Source: Providencia alcalifaciens
GTDB lineage: Bacteria > Pseudomonadota > Gammaproteobacteria > Enterobacterales > Enterobacteriaceae
Assembly (NCBI GenBank): GCA_025961275.1
Contig: JAOQNJ010000001.1
Location: 1,509,353 to 1,573,352 of the forward strand
Length of the DNA stretch: 64,000 nt
Direction of reading: 5' to 3'
Part shown: piece after piece, positions 29,959 to 40,731 of the stretch
Numbering within the stretch: position 1 is the first letter of the stretch
How the letters are laid out: every line of letters begins with the position of its first letter
Translations under genes and position numbers: made by a program
Notes under the pieces: model-generated
Seen by the model: only the letters and a program-made list of their open reading frames with translations
Database searches by the model: none
Told to the model about the DNA's origin: nothing

Positions 29959-30903
29959 ATGAAAAAAGTCGAATATTTGTTCAAAAAACTACGCTCAATC
30001 GTTGTTAGCGATAAGCTGTATCTAACTAATAAATTTATAAAAAATATAGACTACATCCCTAATTTTAACAATCCTCAAAGTTTTAATGAGAAAGTTAATT
30101 ATAGGATGTTAAATGATAGAAATCCTTTATATACACAATTGGCTGATAAGTTATCTGCTAGGGATTATGTCTCGCAAAAAATTGGCGACCAATACTTGGT
30201 GCCAATTTTAGCCGCTTATAATTGCGTAGAGGAAATCAATATTAATAAATTACCTGAGCGCTTTGTATTAAAGTGTAATCATGACAGTGGTAGTAGTATT
30301 ATTTGCCAGAACAAGTCTAATTTTGATCTGCAAAAGGCCAAAGACAAGCTTTCATTTTATTTGATGAAAAATTTGTATTACATCACGCGTGAGCGGCACT
30401 ATAAAAATATTCCGGCAAAGATTATTTGTGAACAATATATTGATTTATTTGCGAATAAAAATAGAAAGCTAGTACCTGAAACCTGCCGTATTCACTGTTT
30501 TGCAGGCAAACCAATATACGCAGAAATCGATTATACCGATGAGTTTGGTAATGAATATATCAATATTTATGATACGCAATGGCAGTTACAGCCAGTGACT
30601 TTTGGCTATCCAAACATGTTAGAGCCTATCGCTGAACCAGCATTATTCCAAGAAATGTTAACACTTGCGAAAAGGCTTGTTAGCCCATTTGATTATTGCC
30701 GAGCCGACTTTTTGATGTCAGAACAAACGCTCTATTTTAGTGAGCTTACTTTTGCACCGAATGCGGGGCGAACTAAAATTCAACCGTTATCATGGGATTT
30801 CAGGTTAGGTGAACTGTGGGATCAACGAGTGAGCAAAGCTGCTAGTGACCTTGAAATTGGCAAAGAACTGGCGATAGTATCTTTCAATAATGAGAAAAAA
30901 TAG
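29959..30903 (+). CDS. TupA-like ATP-grasp protein (polysaccharide modification)
   Basis: 314 residues, the usual length. ATP-grasp landmarks in order: FNEKVNYRMLND (about 43-54), FVLKCNHDSGSS (about 102-113, ATP-binding Lys), ICEQYID (about 157-163), RADFLM and LYFSELTFAPNAG (about 246-267, metal-binding Glu and Asn). This family attaches amino acids to teichuronopeptide or sits in capsule and O-antigen loci, where it is thought to ligate amino acids to sugars. Here it stands alone between degenerate genes, so the acceptor is unknown. It is intact and ends in a shared terminator. Confidence 0.85.
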   Translation: MKKVEYLFKKLRSIVVSDKLYLTNKFIKNIDYIPNFNNPQSFNEKVNYRMLNDRNPLYTQLADKLSARDYVSQKIGDQYLVPILAAYNCVEEININKLPERFVLKCNHDSGSSIICQNKSNFDLQKAKDKLSFYLMKNLYYITRERHYKNIPAKIICEQYIDLFANKNRKLVPETCRIHCFAGKPIYAEIDYTDEFGNEYINIYDTQWQLQPVTFGYPNMLEPIAEPALFQEMLTLAKRLVSPFDYCRADFLMSEQTLYFSELTFAPNAGRTKIQPLSWDFRLGELWDQRVSKAASDLEIGKELAIVSFNNEKK

Positions 30904-30940
30904 CGATTCAATGTAACTGTTCAACATGAATGTTAAGATA

Positions 30941-30984
30941 AAAAAACCGTGATATTTTGTTCAGAAATTATCACGGTTTTTTTG
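30941..30984. terminator. bidirectional terminator
   Basis: AAAAAACCGTGATA and TATCACGGTTTTTTT pair into a stem of about 13 bp with A and T tracts on both sides. It lies between the convergent ATP-grasp and MFS genes and can serve both. Confidence 0.8.
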
Positions 30985-30993
30985 TAACAAACG

Positions 30994-32157
30994 TTAATTT
31001 GCCAACACACTCGCTTTGCGGCGTACACTCGCAATTAGCATGTAAATGGTTGTAATAGTCAGCACGATAAAGAAGAAATCAATTAAACCATTATGTTGGG
31101 CCAAAAAAGTCCCTGCCACCAAAGGTCCAGTTGCTGAACCCACACTATAACTAAATAACATTACCTGTGTTGCTGCCACAATGTAGGAAGAATCAAGATT
31201 ATCACAAGCTAAAGTAATCGCGATTGGGTATAAAGCGAAAGAAGACATACCCAGTAAAGCTAAAGCCACGATCATGACAAGGTAATCATTAGAGATATAA
31301 ATGATCCCCATCGCAAAAACCCCAAGTAGTGACACCATCGCAAGCAAAAGTGTCTTGCTCATCATAATTGAAAGTTTGCTGATAACAGGCTGGATTAACA
31401 TCCCGCCTAAAATGATAGATGCCATAAGTACACCGACTTGCTCAGTTGTAAATGGGCCATTTTTTAGAGACAGTGGCATTAATCCATAAATAGTTCCCAT
31501 CAAAACACCTGAGGTCATACAACCGATAATGGCAGGTTTACTAAGACGTGCAATTTTTTTCAGCGATAATTTTTGGTGTGAATCACATGATGGTTGCCCC
31601 TGACGTAATAGCAATGGTGGCATTACCGCGAGTAATAGCAAACCCAGTACAACCATAAAAGGATAAGTGCCTTGGGTACCAATGATCCCAATCGCTAATT
31701 GGCCTAACGTCGTTCCACCGTAAAGTGATGTCATATAAAAGCTAAGGCGCTTGGCTCTTTCTTTGGCGTTATCACCGATTAATAGCCAAGATTCAACAAC
31801 CACAAAAATCCCTGCGACGGCAATACCGGCAAATAAACGGTTTGGTAGCCAAGCTTCAATACTTGGAGTCCATGGCAAAACAACCACGGTTGCAGCAAGC
31901 ATTAATAAAAAAGCAATAAAAGAGAGGCGATGGCCAATTTTAGCAATCACTGGTTCAATCAGCATTGAGCCGAGTAATAAACCGATGTAATAGGCACTAG
32001 CTAACCAACCTGCATAACTGGTATCGAGTTTAAAGCTTCCCATAGATAATGGAATTAAGCTCATCAGATAACCCGAGGCAATAGCAAAAATAGTCAAGCC
32101 TGCGACAGGTACGAAAGTACTGTCTTTTTTGCGCATTAATGTTGAGGCCTGTTTCAC
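30994..32157 (-). CDS. YcaD-like MFS transporter
   Basis: 387 residues from GTG 32157. This start is chosen because GGGAGAG lies six bases upstream and the length then fits E. coli YcaD (about 380); the frame stays open to 32235 without a better site. Twelve hydrophobic segments. FVVVESWLLIG (about 118) and YGLMPLSL (about 224) match the conserved VVVESAL and YGLMPLYL of YcaD. An inner-membrane secondary transporter of unknown substrate. Monocistronic, with the bidirectional terminator 10 bp after the stop. Confidence 0.82.
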   Translation of the reverse strand: MKQASTLMRKKDSTFVPVAGLTIFAIASGYLMSLIPLSMGSFKLDTSYAGWLASAYYIGLLLGSMLIEPVIAKIGHRLSFIAFLLMLAATVVVLPWTPSIEAWLPNRLFAGIAVAGIFVVVESWLLIGDNAKERAKRLSFYMTSLYGGTTLGQLAIGIIGTQGTYPFMVVLGLLLLAVMPPLLLRQGQPSCDSHQKLSLKKIARLSKPAIIGCMTSGVLMGTIYGLMPLSLKNGPFTTEQVGVLMASIILGGMLIQPVISKLSIMMSKTLLLAMVSLLGVFAMGIIYISNDYLVMIVALALLGMSSFALYPIAITLACDNLDSSYIVAATQVMLFSYSVGSATGPLVAGTFLAQHNGLIDFFFIVLTITTIYMLIASVRRKASVLAN

Positions 32158-32235
32158 GACCCACTCTCCCACTGACAAAATAGATAATATGCGCTGCATC
32201 TTCATCGAGGGGCCACGCGGCGATATTGAGTTCAA

Positions 32236-32708
32236 TAACAGAACTCATTCCGGCGACTAGTGCAGGTGTTTAAATATTGATAAGACTAATTGGCGGCAAT
32301 ATAGAACTTTAATGCCGCCAATTAAAATGAGAAAAACTAATGGTGAACAGTAAAAAAATTTATGTGAGAAAAATCACAATTTTTTTTGTCTCATTCTATA
32401 CACTCAAAAAGGAAGAGTTGATTATATAATTGTTTAAAAACAGTACGATAAAATAAATCAAGAAATATTACTCACTGTACTTTTTGATTTGTTTTTATTC
32501 AATTTAAAATCCTTTTATTTAAAACAAACGAATATAAATAAATAGTTTCTTACAATATTATTCTATCGTATTTAATTAATTGAGTAGATGGCGAACTTTT
32601 TAGTTCGTTTTTTGAATTGAACGTCTTTTGAATTGAACGTCTAATTTATAATATATAACCGTGATTGTTTACCTGAACATTGAGTACACATACCTACGCA
32701 CTCCCCAC
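32236..32708. other. gene-free region between MFS gene and prpR
   Basis: AT-rich, no coding frame. It contains a plus-strand hairpin with a T-run (CGAACT...AGTTCG then TTTTTT, about 32592-32613) and the 16-bp tandem duplication listed separately. Confidence 0.4.
32611..32642. repeat. perfect 2 x 16-bp tandem repeat
   Basis: TTTGAATTGAACGTCT occurs twice, head to tail, immediately after a small hairpin. It may be a slippage duplication; no protein-binding role is known. Confidence 0.8.
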
Positions 32709-34301
32709 TCAATTATGTCCATTTTCTTGTTTTAATCGACGCCATAATGTTGTTCGACTAATTCCTAAATATTGAGCAACTGCTTGCCTATCACCGTTAA
32801 AATAATGCATAACCTCAGCAAGTGATTTACCAACCTGCTTGTCCGATACTGAACTCACTATTTCGACTTTACGTTCTGGTGACAAGTTGATTAGCATCTC
32901 TTGTGTAATCGCTTGCTCACTATAAGCACTACAAAATAGAGCAACCCGTTCCATTAAATTCCGCAACTCTCGAACATTACCCGGCCATGAATACTGGTCA
33001 AAAAACTCGCTACAACTCAATAATTGCTGAACTCTAAAAGCAGGTAATGACTGCTGTAAACCTGCAAATGCGAGTTTAAGTAACCGCTCCGCCAGCATAT
33101 AAATATCTGCTCCACGTTCATGTAATGAAGGAATTTTCATACGTAAAACGCCTAAACGATAAAATAGATCAGCCCTAAAACGCCCTTCTTTTACCCAGCT
33201 ATCGAGGTCACAATGTGTGGCGCAAATTACACGAACATTAACATGTAGTGGCCGATACCCACCAATCCGTACGATGGCAAGCTCTTCTAATACCCGAAGC
33301 AATCGTATTTGTAACGCGAGTGGCATTTCACCAATTTCATCAAGAAATAAGGTTCCGCCATTGGCCATCTCAAATAACCCTGCACGCCCTCCTCGTCTCG
33401 CCCCTGTAAAAGCGCCTTCTTCATAACCAAATAACTCGGCCTCTAATAAACTTTCAGGAATAGCACCACAGTTTACGGCCACAAAAGGCATTGGTGCTTT
33501 GTTTCTTTTATGTTGATTGAATAGCCGATACTCATGATGGATAGCCTGTGCCGCCATCTCTTTACCCGTACCACTCTCTCCTTGAATGAGTACAGTAGCA
33601 TCAGAACGCGCATACAGCATGATGTATTGACGTGCCTTTTCCATCACAGATGATGCACCTATCAAATCATTAATAGTATGTCGAACTTTAGTCGTATTTT
33701 CTGACTGGTAGCCTATTGGTGTGTTTTTTTGATCATAAGAAATACGACTTAACTCAATCGCATCATAAAATGCTTGGCGAATAGTTTCAGTGGAATAGAT
33801 AAAAATCCCCTTCATACCAACTTCATGAGTTAAATCCATAATAAGCCCAGCGCCTACTATCACAGTAATTCCCATGGCTTTTAAGGACTTTAATTGGGCT
33901 CTTGCATCTTCTGCGGTGATATAACTACGTTGCTCTATATGTAAACCAAAGTTTCGCTGGAACTCATCTAATGATGGGATAATTTTTTGATAGCTGATAA
34001 TAGCGACTTTGTCACTGATCTCACGAGCCTTTGCCAAGGCTTGCATCACATCATAACCGCTGACTTTAACGATAATAATAGGAACGGATACGTGGCTTTT
34101 TAAATAAGCACCGTTCGAACCTGCGCTAATTATTGCATCACAGTGCCCTATTTTTAAACGTTCTCTAACCTCTTCAGCCGCCTGCTCAAAACCTATATTT
34201 AACGGTGTAATGTCAGCCTGTGCACTAAATTCAGGACTAATATCGCGAAATAAAGTAAATAATCGCGAAACAGAAACAGTCCAAATAATCGGTTTTTGCA
34301 T
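32709..34301 (-). CDS. prpR: PrpR, sigma54-dependent activator of propionate catabolism
   Basis: 530 residues from ATG 34301, chosen over 34334 because AAGAGA precedes it and an operator palindrome overlaps the longer start. The N-terminal PrpR sensor domain (about 1-200; [23 protein letters not shown]) binds 2-methylcitrate in known members. The AAA+ domain has Walker [14 protein letters not shown], the sigma54-contact GAFTGA and Walker [12 protein letters not shown] Fis-type helix-turn-helix lies at the end ([18 protein letters not shown]). Divergent from prpB across a control region with a sigma54 promoter. Confidence 0.96.
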   Translation of the reverse strand: MQKPIIWTVSVSRLFTLFRDISPEFSAQADITPLNIGFEQAAEEVRERLKIGHCDAIISAGSNGAYLKSHVSVPIIIVKVSGYDVMQALAKAREISDKVAIISYQKIIPSLDEFQRNFGLHIEQRSYITAEDARAQLKSLKAMGITVIVGAGLIMDLTHEVGMKGIFIYSTETIRQAFYDAIELSRISYDQKNTPIGYQSENTTKVRHTINDLIGASSVMEKARQYIMLYARSDATVLIQGESGTGKEMAAQAIHHEYRLFNQHKRNKAPMPFVAVNCGAIPESLLEAELFGYEEGAFTGARRGGRAGLFEMANGGTLFLDEIGEMPLALQIRLLRVLEELAIVRIGGYRPLHVNVRVICATHCDLDSWVKEGRFRADLFYRLGVLRMKIPSLHERGADIYMLAERLLKLAFAGLQQSLPAFRVQQLLSCSEFFDQYSWPGNVRELRNLMERVALFCSAYSEQAITQEMLINLSPERKVEIVSSVSDKQVGKSLAEVMHYFNGDRQAVAQYLGISRTTLWRRLKQENGHN

Positions 34302-34318
34302 TGCAATTCTCTTGTCAG

Positions 34319-34372
34319 TGAAATCATATTTCAATTATGTTTCATTTAACATTATCTTGTTTCATTGAAACA
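34319..34372. promoter_or_regulatory. probable PrpR operators (two palindromes)
   Basis: TGAAATCATATTTCA (34319-34333) and TGTTTCATTGAAACA (34358-34372) are perfect palindromes with TTTCA/TGAAA half-sites, 39 bp centre to centre. They lie about 100-160 bp upstream of the sigma54 promoter, the usual enhancer distance, and directly before prpR, so they could also serve autoregulation. Confidence 0.6.
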
Positions 34373-34477
34373 CAATAGTACTTCCTTTCAAAACTGCACG
34401 ACTAATCACAAAAATAAATTACCATCAACTCATTGATTTTAAATGATTTTATTTATTATTTAACGATAAGTTATTTA

Positions 34478-34493
34478 TGGCATTGCGCTTGCA
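34478..34493 (+). promoter_or_regulatory. sigma54 (-24/-12) promoter of prpBCD
   Basis: TGGCATTGCGCTTGCA matches the TGGCAC-N5-TTGCA consensus with GG and GC exactly ten bases apart. It points toward prpB, about 190 bp upstream of the ATG, and agrees with the sigma54-type activator encoded divergently. A CGTATT/AATACG hairpin at 34588-34603 lies in the leader. Confidence 0.8.
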
Positions 34494-34682
34494 ATGCTAA
34501 AGGTAGCTTAAATAATGCTAGTACTATTTTGATGAAGAATATGCTCTTTCAATAAAAGATGTCATTAATAGAGGGAGTTAACATGATCGTATTTCAGAAT
34601 ACGTTAACCGTATCTTGAAAATAAAATGAGTATCAACCAAACCAAGCTACACTTTATTATCAATCGATAACAAGAGGTCACC

Positions 34683-35567
34683 ATGTCATCAATTTCAGCA
34701 GGACAAACCTTTCGCGATGCACTTAGCAGTGAAACGCCATTACAGTTAGTCGGAACAATCAATGCGAACCATGCTCTGCTCGCCCAACGTGCTGGCTATA
34801 AAGCTATTTATCTTTCAGGTGGTGGTGTCGCCGCAGGCTCTTTAGGGTTACCTGATCTTGGAATTTCCACTCTGGAAAATGTCTTAATTGATGTCAGACG
34901 GATCACCGACGTTTGTGATTTACCCCTAATGGTCGATGCGGATATTGGTTTTGGGCCTTCGGCATTTAATGTTGCTCGTACAGTAAAATCGATATACAAG
35001 GCTGGAGCCGCTGGCCTGCATTTGGAAGATCAAGTAGGAGCCAAACGTTGTGGTCATCGCCCCAACAAAGAGATTGTTTCGACACAAGAAATGGTCGATC
35101 GTGTTAAAGCAGCAGTTGATGCTCGTGCTGATGACAGTTTTGTGATTATGGCACGCACTGATGCGCTCGCTGTTGAAGGATTAGACGCTGCCCTTGAAAG
35201 AGCCCATGCTTATATAGAAGCTGGTGCTGATATGTTATTCCCTGAAGCAATCACTGAACTCGATATGTACAACCGTTTTGTCAGTAATACCAAGGTTCCT
35301 GTTCTTGCCAATCTCACCGAATTTGGGCAAACCCCACTCTTTACCCTCGATGAACTCCGCAGTGTGGGTATTGCCATCGCACTGTATCCCTTATCGGCTT
35401 CCCGTGCGATGAATAAAGCTGCTGATGAGGTTTATACTACACTTCGTCAACAAGGAACCCAAAAAAGCGTGGTGCCTTTGATGCAGACCAGTGAGGAACT
35501 TTATCAAAGCATTAACTATTACGATTATGAACAAAAATTAGATGCCCTATTTTCAAAACAAAAATAA
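34683..35567 (+). CDS. prpB: 2-methylisocitrate lyase
   Basis: 294 residues, full length; ATG after AAGAGGT. It belongs to the isocitrate lyase/PEP mutase fold: [16 protein letters not shown] (about 41-56), the Mg-binding DADIGFG (about 85-91), and [10 protein letters not shown] with the catalytic Cys (about 121-130). It cleaves 2-methylisocitrate to pyruvate and succinate, the last step of the methylcitrate cycle. First gene of prpBCD, 50 bp before prpC. Confidence 0.96.
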   Translation: MSSISAGQTFRDALSSETPLQLVGTINANHALLAQRAGYKAIYLSGGGVAAGSLGLPDLGISTLENVLIDVRRITDVCDLPLMVDADIGFGPSAFNVARTVKSIYKAGAAGLHLEDQVGAKRCGHRPNKEIVSTQEMVDRVKAAVDARADDSFVIMARTDALAVEGLDAALERAHAYIEAGADMLFPEAITELDMYNRFVSNTKVPVLANLTEFGQTPLFTLDELRSVGIAIALYPLSASRAMNKAADEVYTTLRQQGTQKSVVPLMQTSEELYQSINYYDYEQKLDALFSKQK

Positions 35568-35617
35568 TTTATCCAAAAAGTAAGTTGTGCAGCCTTTAAT
35601 TTAATAAGGAAAAGCCA

Positions 35618-36781
35618 ATGAATGAACATCTTAATACACCTGAAACTACACAATTTAAACCGAAAAAATCCGTCGCGCTTTCTGGTGTTACAGCGGGCAA
35701 TACCGCACTTTGTACTGTGGGCAAAAACGGAAACGATCTACACTATCGCGGTTATGATATTCATGATTTAGCCACTCAATGTGAATTTGAAGAAGTCGCT
35801 TATCTTTTAATCCATGAAAAATTGCCGACCAACTCAGAACTTATCGCATATAAAGAAAAATTAAAAGCATTGAGAGGGATCCCCGCGAGTGTTAAACAAA
35901 CTTTAGAATCCATTCCTGCTAATGCTCATCCAATGGATGTCATGCGCACAGGTGTTTCTATGATGGGCTGTGTTTTGCCTGAAAAAGAGACTCATCCATT
36001 GTCTGGAGCGAAAGAGATAGCTGATAGGCTGCTCGCCTCACTAGGATCTATGCTGTTGTATTGGTATCACTTCAGTCATCATGGACGTCGAATTAAAACT
36101 GAAACGGATGATGATTCGATTGGTGCTCATTTTCTGCATTTATTACATGGAAAGAGACCACCAGCACAGTGGGAACACTTCATGCATATTGCATCAATTT
36201 TATATGCAGAGCATGAATTTAACGCCTCAACTTTTGCTGCAAGAGTGATAGCGGGTACCGGCACTGATTTTTACTCCGCTATCACCGGTGCAATTGCCGC
36301 CCTACGAGGCCCTAAACATGGTGGTGCAAACGAGGTTTCATTAGAAATTCAACAACGCTATGCCTCTACCAACGAGGCCGAGCAAGATATCATTGCCCGC
36401 CTGACAAAATCAGAAGTTATCATTGGTTTTGGTCATCCAGTTTATACCCTCGCAGATCCACGTCATCCGATTATTAAATCCGTTGCACTACAGCTTTCTG
36501 AGCAGCACGCAAATCGTCAGCTTTATGATATTGCCCATCATTTAGAGTCAGTGATGAAACGTGAAAAAAATATGTTTCCCAACCTTGATTGGTTTTCAGC
36601 TGTAACTTATCACCTAATGGGAATTCCAACTGCAATGTTTACCCCGTTATTTGTGATGGCACGTACCGCGGGGTGGTCAGCACATATTATTGAGCAACGA
36701 CAAGATAATAAAATTATTCGTCCATCGGCTAACTATGTTGGCCCAGAAAATAAATTATTTACTCATATGGAACAGCGTTAA
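35618..36781 (+). CDS. prpC: 2-methylcitrate synthase
   Basis: 387 residues, ribosome site AAGGAAAAG. Citrate-synthase fold with catalytic residues in GPKHGGANE (His, about 229-237), GFGHPVY (His, about 269-275) and the Asp in [11 protein letters not shown] (about 319-329). It condenses propionyl-CoA with oxaloacetate. Length and the [14 protein letters not shown] start fit PrpC rather than GltA. 14 bp upstream of prpD. Confidence 0.96.
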   Translation: MNEHLNTPETTQFKPKKSVALSGVTAGNTALCTVGKNGNDLHYRGYDIHDLATQCEFEEVAYLLIHEKLPTNSELIAYKEKLKALRGIPASVKQTLESIPANAHPMDVMRTGVSMMGCVLPEKETHPLSGAKEIADRLLASLGSMLLYWYHFSHHGRRIKTETDDDSIGAHFLHLLHGKRPPAQWEHFMHIASILYAEHEFNASTFAARVIAGTGTDFYSAITGAIAALRGPKHGGANEVSLEIQQRYASTNEAEQDIIARLTKSEVIIGFGHPVYTLADPRHPIIKSVALQLSEQHANRQLYDIAHHLESVMKREKNMFPNLDWFSAVTYHLMGIPTAMFTPLFVMARTAGWSAHIIEQRQDNKIIRPSANYVGPENKLFTHMEQR

Positions 36782-36795
36782 TAAGGATAATATCA

Positions 36796-38250
36796 ATGAC
36801 ACATACTTCTGTTACCCCTTCTTCGCAAGAGTTTGATAAAGTCATCGTCGACATTGTTGACTATATTACTCAATACCCGATTATTTCTGATCTCGCCTAT
36901 GATACCGCCTACTATTGTTTTTTAGACACCTTAGGCTGTGGTATGGAATAACTCGAATACCCCGCGTGTAAAAAACTACTAGGGCCGATCGTCCCAGGTA
37001 CTGTTGTGCCTAATGGCACTAAAGTTCCCGGCACTCAATTTCAGCTTGATCCCGTTCAGGCCGCTTTTAATATTGGTGCGATGATCCGCTGGTTAGACTT
37101 TAATGATACTTGGCTAGCTGCAGAATGGGGACATCCGTCAGATAACCTTGGTGGTATCTTAGCGGTTGCAGATTGGTTATCACGCGAAGCGATTGCCAAA
37201 GGAAAAACGCCTTTGACAATTAAGCATGTGCTTACCGCGACGATCAAAGCACACGAAATTCAAGGCTGTATTGCTTTAGAAAATGCCTTTAATAAAGTCA
37301 GCCTTGACCATGTCATATTGGTCAAAGTAGCTTCCACCGCCGTTGTCGCTCAACTATTGGGATTAAATCGTGAAGAAATTTTAAATGCGGTTTCACTAGC
37401 ATGGGTTGATGGACACAGTTTACGAACTTATCGACACGCGCCTAATACAGGATCACGTAAATCCTGGGCAGCAGGTGATGCTACATCAAGGGCAGTTAGA
37501 TTGGCATTGATGGCACAAAAAGGAGAAATGGGCTACCCAAGTGCATTAACCGCGAAAACATGGGGCTTCTATGACGCATTATTTGATGGGCAGGCTTTTA
37601 AATTTCAACGTCCCTATGGTTCCTATGTCATGGAGAATGTTCTGTTCAAGATTTCATTCCCTGCTGAGTTCCATTCACAAACCGCAGTTGAAGCAGCCTT
37701 ACAGTTACATGAACAATTGAAATCACTTGGAAAAAATGCAGACGATATCGAAAGTGTATCGATTCGTACCCATGAAGCATGTATTCGCATCATTGATAAA
37801 CAAGGTCCTCTTAATAACCCAGCAGATCGTGATCATTGCATTCAATATATGGTGGCAGTTCCACTTATCTTTGGGCGCCTAACCGCTGCAGATTATGAAG
37901 ACAATATTGCCAACGACCCTCGTATTGATGCATTACGTTCCAAAATGTACTGCCATGAAGAACCTAGCTTTACTCAGGATTATCATGATCCAGAAAAACG
38001 TTCTATTGCCAATGGGTTAACGATAAAGCTCAAAGATGGCCAAGTGCTCGATGAAATTTTAATTGAGTATCCTGTAGGTCACAAACGCCGCCGTAAAGAA
38101 GGCATTCCATTGTTGCTGAAAAAATTCAGAACCAATCTTGCACGTCAATTCCCGAGAACTCAGCAGCTGCGTATTCTTTCCGCTTCACTAGATAAACCAC
38201 TACTTGAAGCCATGCCAGTGAATGAATTTGTTGATTTATTTGTGATTTAA
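36796..38250 (+). pseudogene. prpD: 2-methylcitrate dehydratase gene interrupted by an in-frame TAA
   Basis: ATG 36796 after AAGGATAATATCA opens a PrpD frame, MTHTSVTPSSQEFDK...FLDTLGCGME, then TAA at 36949-36951 (codon 52), then [19 protein letters not shown] in the same frame to 38250. The family has a sense codon here ([17 protein letters not shown]), so a single codon has become a stop while the remaining 432 codons look undamaged. Restart at GTG 37006 would lose the first 70 residues, part of the conserved fold. The enzyme dehydrates 2-methylcitrate, so its loss would trap a toxic intermediate unless AcnD or another dehydratase replaces it. prpE is not next to it. A sequencing error cannot be excluded. 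Confidence 0.85.
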
Positions 38251-38266
38251 TGGATGAAACATAAAC

Positions 38267-38294
38267 AATGGGGCGACTTATCGCTCCCATTTTC
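38267..38294 (+). terminator. terminator after prpD
   Basis: AATGGGGCGA and TCGCTCCCATT pair (one bulge) around CTTA-like loop bases, followed by TTT. 16 bp beyond the prpD stop, between convergent prpD and galR. Confidence 0.6.
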
Positions 38295-38384
38295 TGATTA
38301 AAGAATAACCCTACCAAAATAAAACATCTCCCACACATAAAACATTCATGATTATATAAGATACAAGATATTAAGTTTAAATAA

Positions 38385-38400
38385 TGATAACGTTTACACA
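38385..38400. promoter_or_regulatory. GalR-like operator sequence downstream of galR
   Basis: ATGATAACGTTTACAC agrees with GTGKAANCGNTTMCAC in all but three positions, with a perfect right half-site. It lies 17 bp past the galR stop, away from any start, so it may be fortuitous or an auxiliary looping site. Confidence 0.3.
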
Positions 38401-38417
38401 AAATGAATCGTTGGAAA

Positions 38418-39422
38418 CTATACCTTTAATCGATGGACTGAATTGCGCTGAACTAAGGTTGGGGAATAGATCAATCCACCAGCTTCGCTACTTTCATGGC
38501 GTGCCAACGCTAAGGCTAATTCGGTAGCGCGTTCTGCCATCATTTGTATCGGATAACGAATAGTGGTGAGGCGAGGATGAATATAGCGAGCAATCAATAC
38601 ATCATCAAAACCAATCATGGAAATCTGATCAGGTGCAGGAATGTCATTTTCATCTAAAACGGCTAGCGCACCTGCAGCCATAAAGTCGTTATAACCAACA
38701 ACAGCTGTCATTTCCAATGACTTGGTGAGTAAATTTGTCATAGCCTGTTCTCCCCCTTCGCCTGTGGGTGCACCATATTCAATATAGCTTTCAGGGAGAG
38801 AGATCTCGTATTTTTTTAACGCATCACGATAGCCTAATAAACGCTGCTCGGTATCTTCAATTTGGTGGTTTGATGAGATAAAAGCAATCTTGATATGGCC
38901 ATTACGGATCAAGTGCTCGGTTGCAAGGTAAGCACCCTTGTAATTATTCAGCGAAATGCAGCGATTAGCGATTGTTTCGATATGTCGGTTAATTAGCACC
39001 ATACTAGGGACTTCCTTAGCAAACTCAATTAACTCTTCATCTGATAATGCTTTGGAATGAATAACTAATGCATCACAACGATTATTAATTAATAGCTCTA
39101 TCGATTGGCGCTCTTCATGTGCCGTGTGATAGCCATTGCAAATAAGAATATGTTTTCCATTTTTATGCGCCACAGCATCAACGGCTTTTACCATTGTTCC
39201 AAAAAAAGGATCGGATACATCATTTACCAATACACCGATGGTATTTGAACTTTGGCTAACAAGTGCTCGAGCCGCTGCATTTGGACGATAACCGAGCTTG
39301 TTCATGGCGTTTTTAACCGCAGCAATCGACGCTTTACTTGCCTTAGGTGATTGATTAATCACTCGAGAGACTGTTGCAACCGACACACCAGCATCTCTCG
39401 CTACATCTTTTATTGTCGCCAT
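38418..39422 (-). CDS. galR: Galactose repressor, LacI/GalR family
   Basis: 334 residues. The N-terminal helix-turn-helix ATIKDVARDAGVSVATVSRV and the hinge helix (about 45-60) match GalR closely, including NQSPKAS after it. The periplasmic-binding-like core has DVSDPFFGTMVKAV (about 68-81), NRCDALVIHSKAL and SMIGFDDVLIARY (about 270-282). GalR rather than GalS is favoured by the N-terminus. It represses the gal genes in the absence of galactose; a perfect operator lies at 43305. It lies 255 bp downstream of galM on the same strand, so it may have its own promoter. Confidence 0.9.
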   Translation of the reverse strand: MATIKDVARDAGVSVATVSRVINQSPKASKASIAAVKNAMNKLGYRPNAAARALVSQSSNTIGVLVNDVSDPFFGTMVKAVDAVAHKNGKHILICNGYHTAHEERQSIELLINNRCDALVIHSKALSDEELIEFAKEVPSMVLINRHIETIANRCISLNNYKGAYLATEHLIRNGHIKIAFISSNHQIEDTEQRLLGYRDALKKYEISLPESYIEYGAPTGEGGEQAMTNLLTKSLEMTAVVGYNDFMAAGALAVLDENDIPAPDQISMIGFDDVLIARYIHPRLTTIRYPIQMMAERATELALALARHESSEAGGLIYSPTLVQRNSVHRLKV

Positions 39423-39677
39423 TAAGTCCCTCTATACTCCAAATAATTCGAGTTTCAGCGAAGCTATCACGATGAGCATATATATCAGTATGTGATGAGT
39501 AGCTGAGTGTTGCCTATAAAGCTGCCACTTGACGTATGCAGGGGATTATTAAACACCGTATCTGTATGTGAAACAATGGGATATATCACAGATAACTGTA
39601 ATATCGCCCTAAGAAATCTCACCCATATTAACTGCCCACAGAAAAATAAGAAATGCCACAGCAATGCGGCGATCGAA

Positions 39678-40718
39678 TTAGAATATAAAGTGGAAACTAG
39701 ATTGCTGTTGATAGACTTTATTGGGTTGCGAAATACCACGGTACTGCTCCCCCCACTCAGGGTGATTAATAGCATCCGGTGGAAATTGAGTTTCAAAGGC
39801 AACACCCGAAAATGGTGTGTAGTATTTCGATTTACCCGGTACTGAAATTAAATAATTTCCCGTGTAGACCTGTATTGATGGCATGGTAGTCGCAATATCC
39901 ATCCGTACATCACCATCAGGGGAAAATAAGGATGCAATAGATGCTTCACCATCAGTTAAACTACTCTCCAAAATCATTGCGTGGTCATAACCACCCGCTG
40001 TCTTTTGATCATCATCTTGTAAAAAATCATAGCCTATGCGTTTTTTGTGCCGAAAATCAAAAAAAGTTTCGGTCACATCACGCCACTCGCCTGTCGGGAT
40101 CCCACTGTTATCCGTAGGAAGGTAGTGCGTAGCGGCTAACTGTAAATCGTGTTCAAGCACCGTTTTTGCAGAATCTTCACCCGCCAAATTAAAATAGGCA
40201 TGATTGGTTAAATTGATGGGACAGAGCTCGCTCACTTGAGTTCGATAATAAATCACTACTTTATTATCATCGGTCAACACATAGCGTACTTCGGCTTGTA
40301 ACTCACCTGGAAACCCTTGATCTCCATCAGGTGAAACAAGTGAAAATGTGGCTTCTTGTGGGCTGATTTGCATTTCTTTCCAGACACGATAGCTAAAATT
40401 ATCCTGCCCACCATGCAAACAATGTTCAGCTTGATTAGCAGTCAGCTTAAATTGTTGCCCCGCTAAGGTAAAACGTGAATTTGCAATACGGTTAGCCACT
40501 CGACCTACTGTTGCACCCAAATAGACACCTTGATCCATTTGTGCCGCCATATTAGGTGACCCCAGTAACACATCTCGTTTACCTGTTGGCATAGGTAGTA
40601 TGCAGCTAATCCAACTTGCCCCTAGGGTTGACAATAAAATTTTCATTCCATTATTATTCGCCAGTGCAATAACTTTCGATGCACGTGCAACATACCCTTG
40701 GTCCTTTGATAACTGCAT
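39678..40718 (-). CDS. galM: Galactose mutarotase (aldose 1-epimerase)
   Basis: 346 residues from ATG 40718, fixed by GGGAGAA nine bases upstream; the frame is open further but overlaps galK. Conserved catalytic parts: NHAYFNLAGE (His, about 173-182), GGYDHAMIL (about 240-248) and VAFETQFPPDAINH with the catalytic Glu (about 309-322). It converts beta- to alpha-D-galactose for GalK. Last gene of galTKM, 13 bp after galK. Confidence 0.95.
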   Translation of the reverse strand: MQLSKDQGYVARASKVIALANNNGMKILLSTLGASWISCILPMPTGKRDVLLGSPNMAAQMDQGVYLGATVGRVANRIANSRFTLAGQQFKLTANQAEHCLHGGQDNFSYRVWKEMQISPQEATFSLVSPDGDQGFPGELQAEVRYVLTDDNKVVIYYRTQVSELCPINLTNHAYFNLAGEDSAKTVLEHDLQLAATHYLPTDNSGIPTGEWRDVTETFFDFRHKKRIGYDFLQDDDQKTAGGYDHAMILESSLTDGEASIASLFSPDGDVRMDIATTMPSIQVYTGNYLISVPGKSKYYTPFSGVAFETQFPPDAINHPEWGEQYRGISQPNKVYQQQSSFHFIF

Positions 40719-40731
40719 TGTGTTCTCCCAA

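Noticed and set aside
39485-39845. Two opposing frames of about 110 codons between galR and galM
   Set aside because: They overlap each other and the galM 3' end, and neither has a start signal or recognisable motif.
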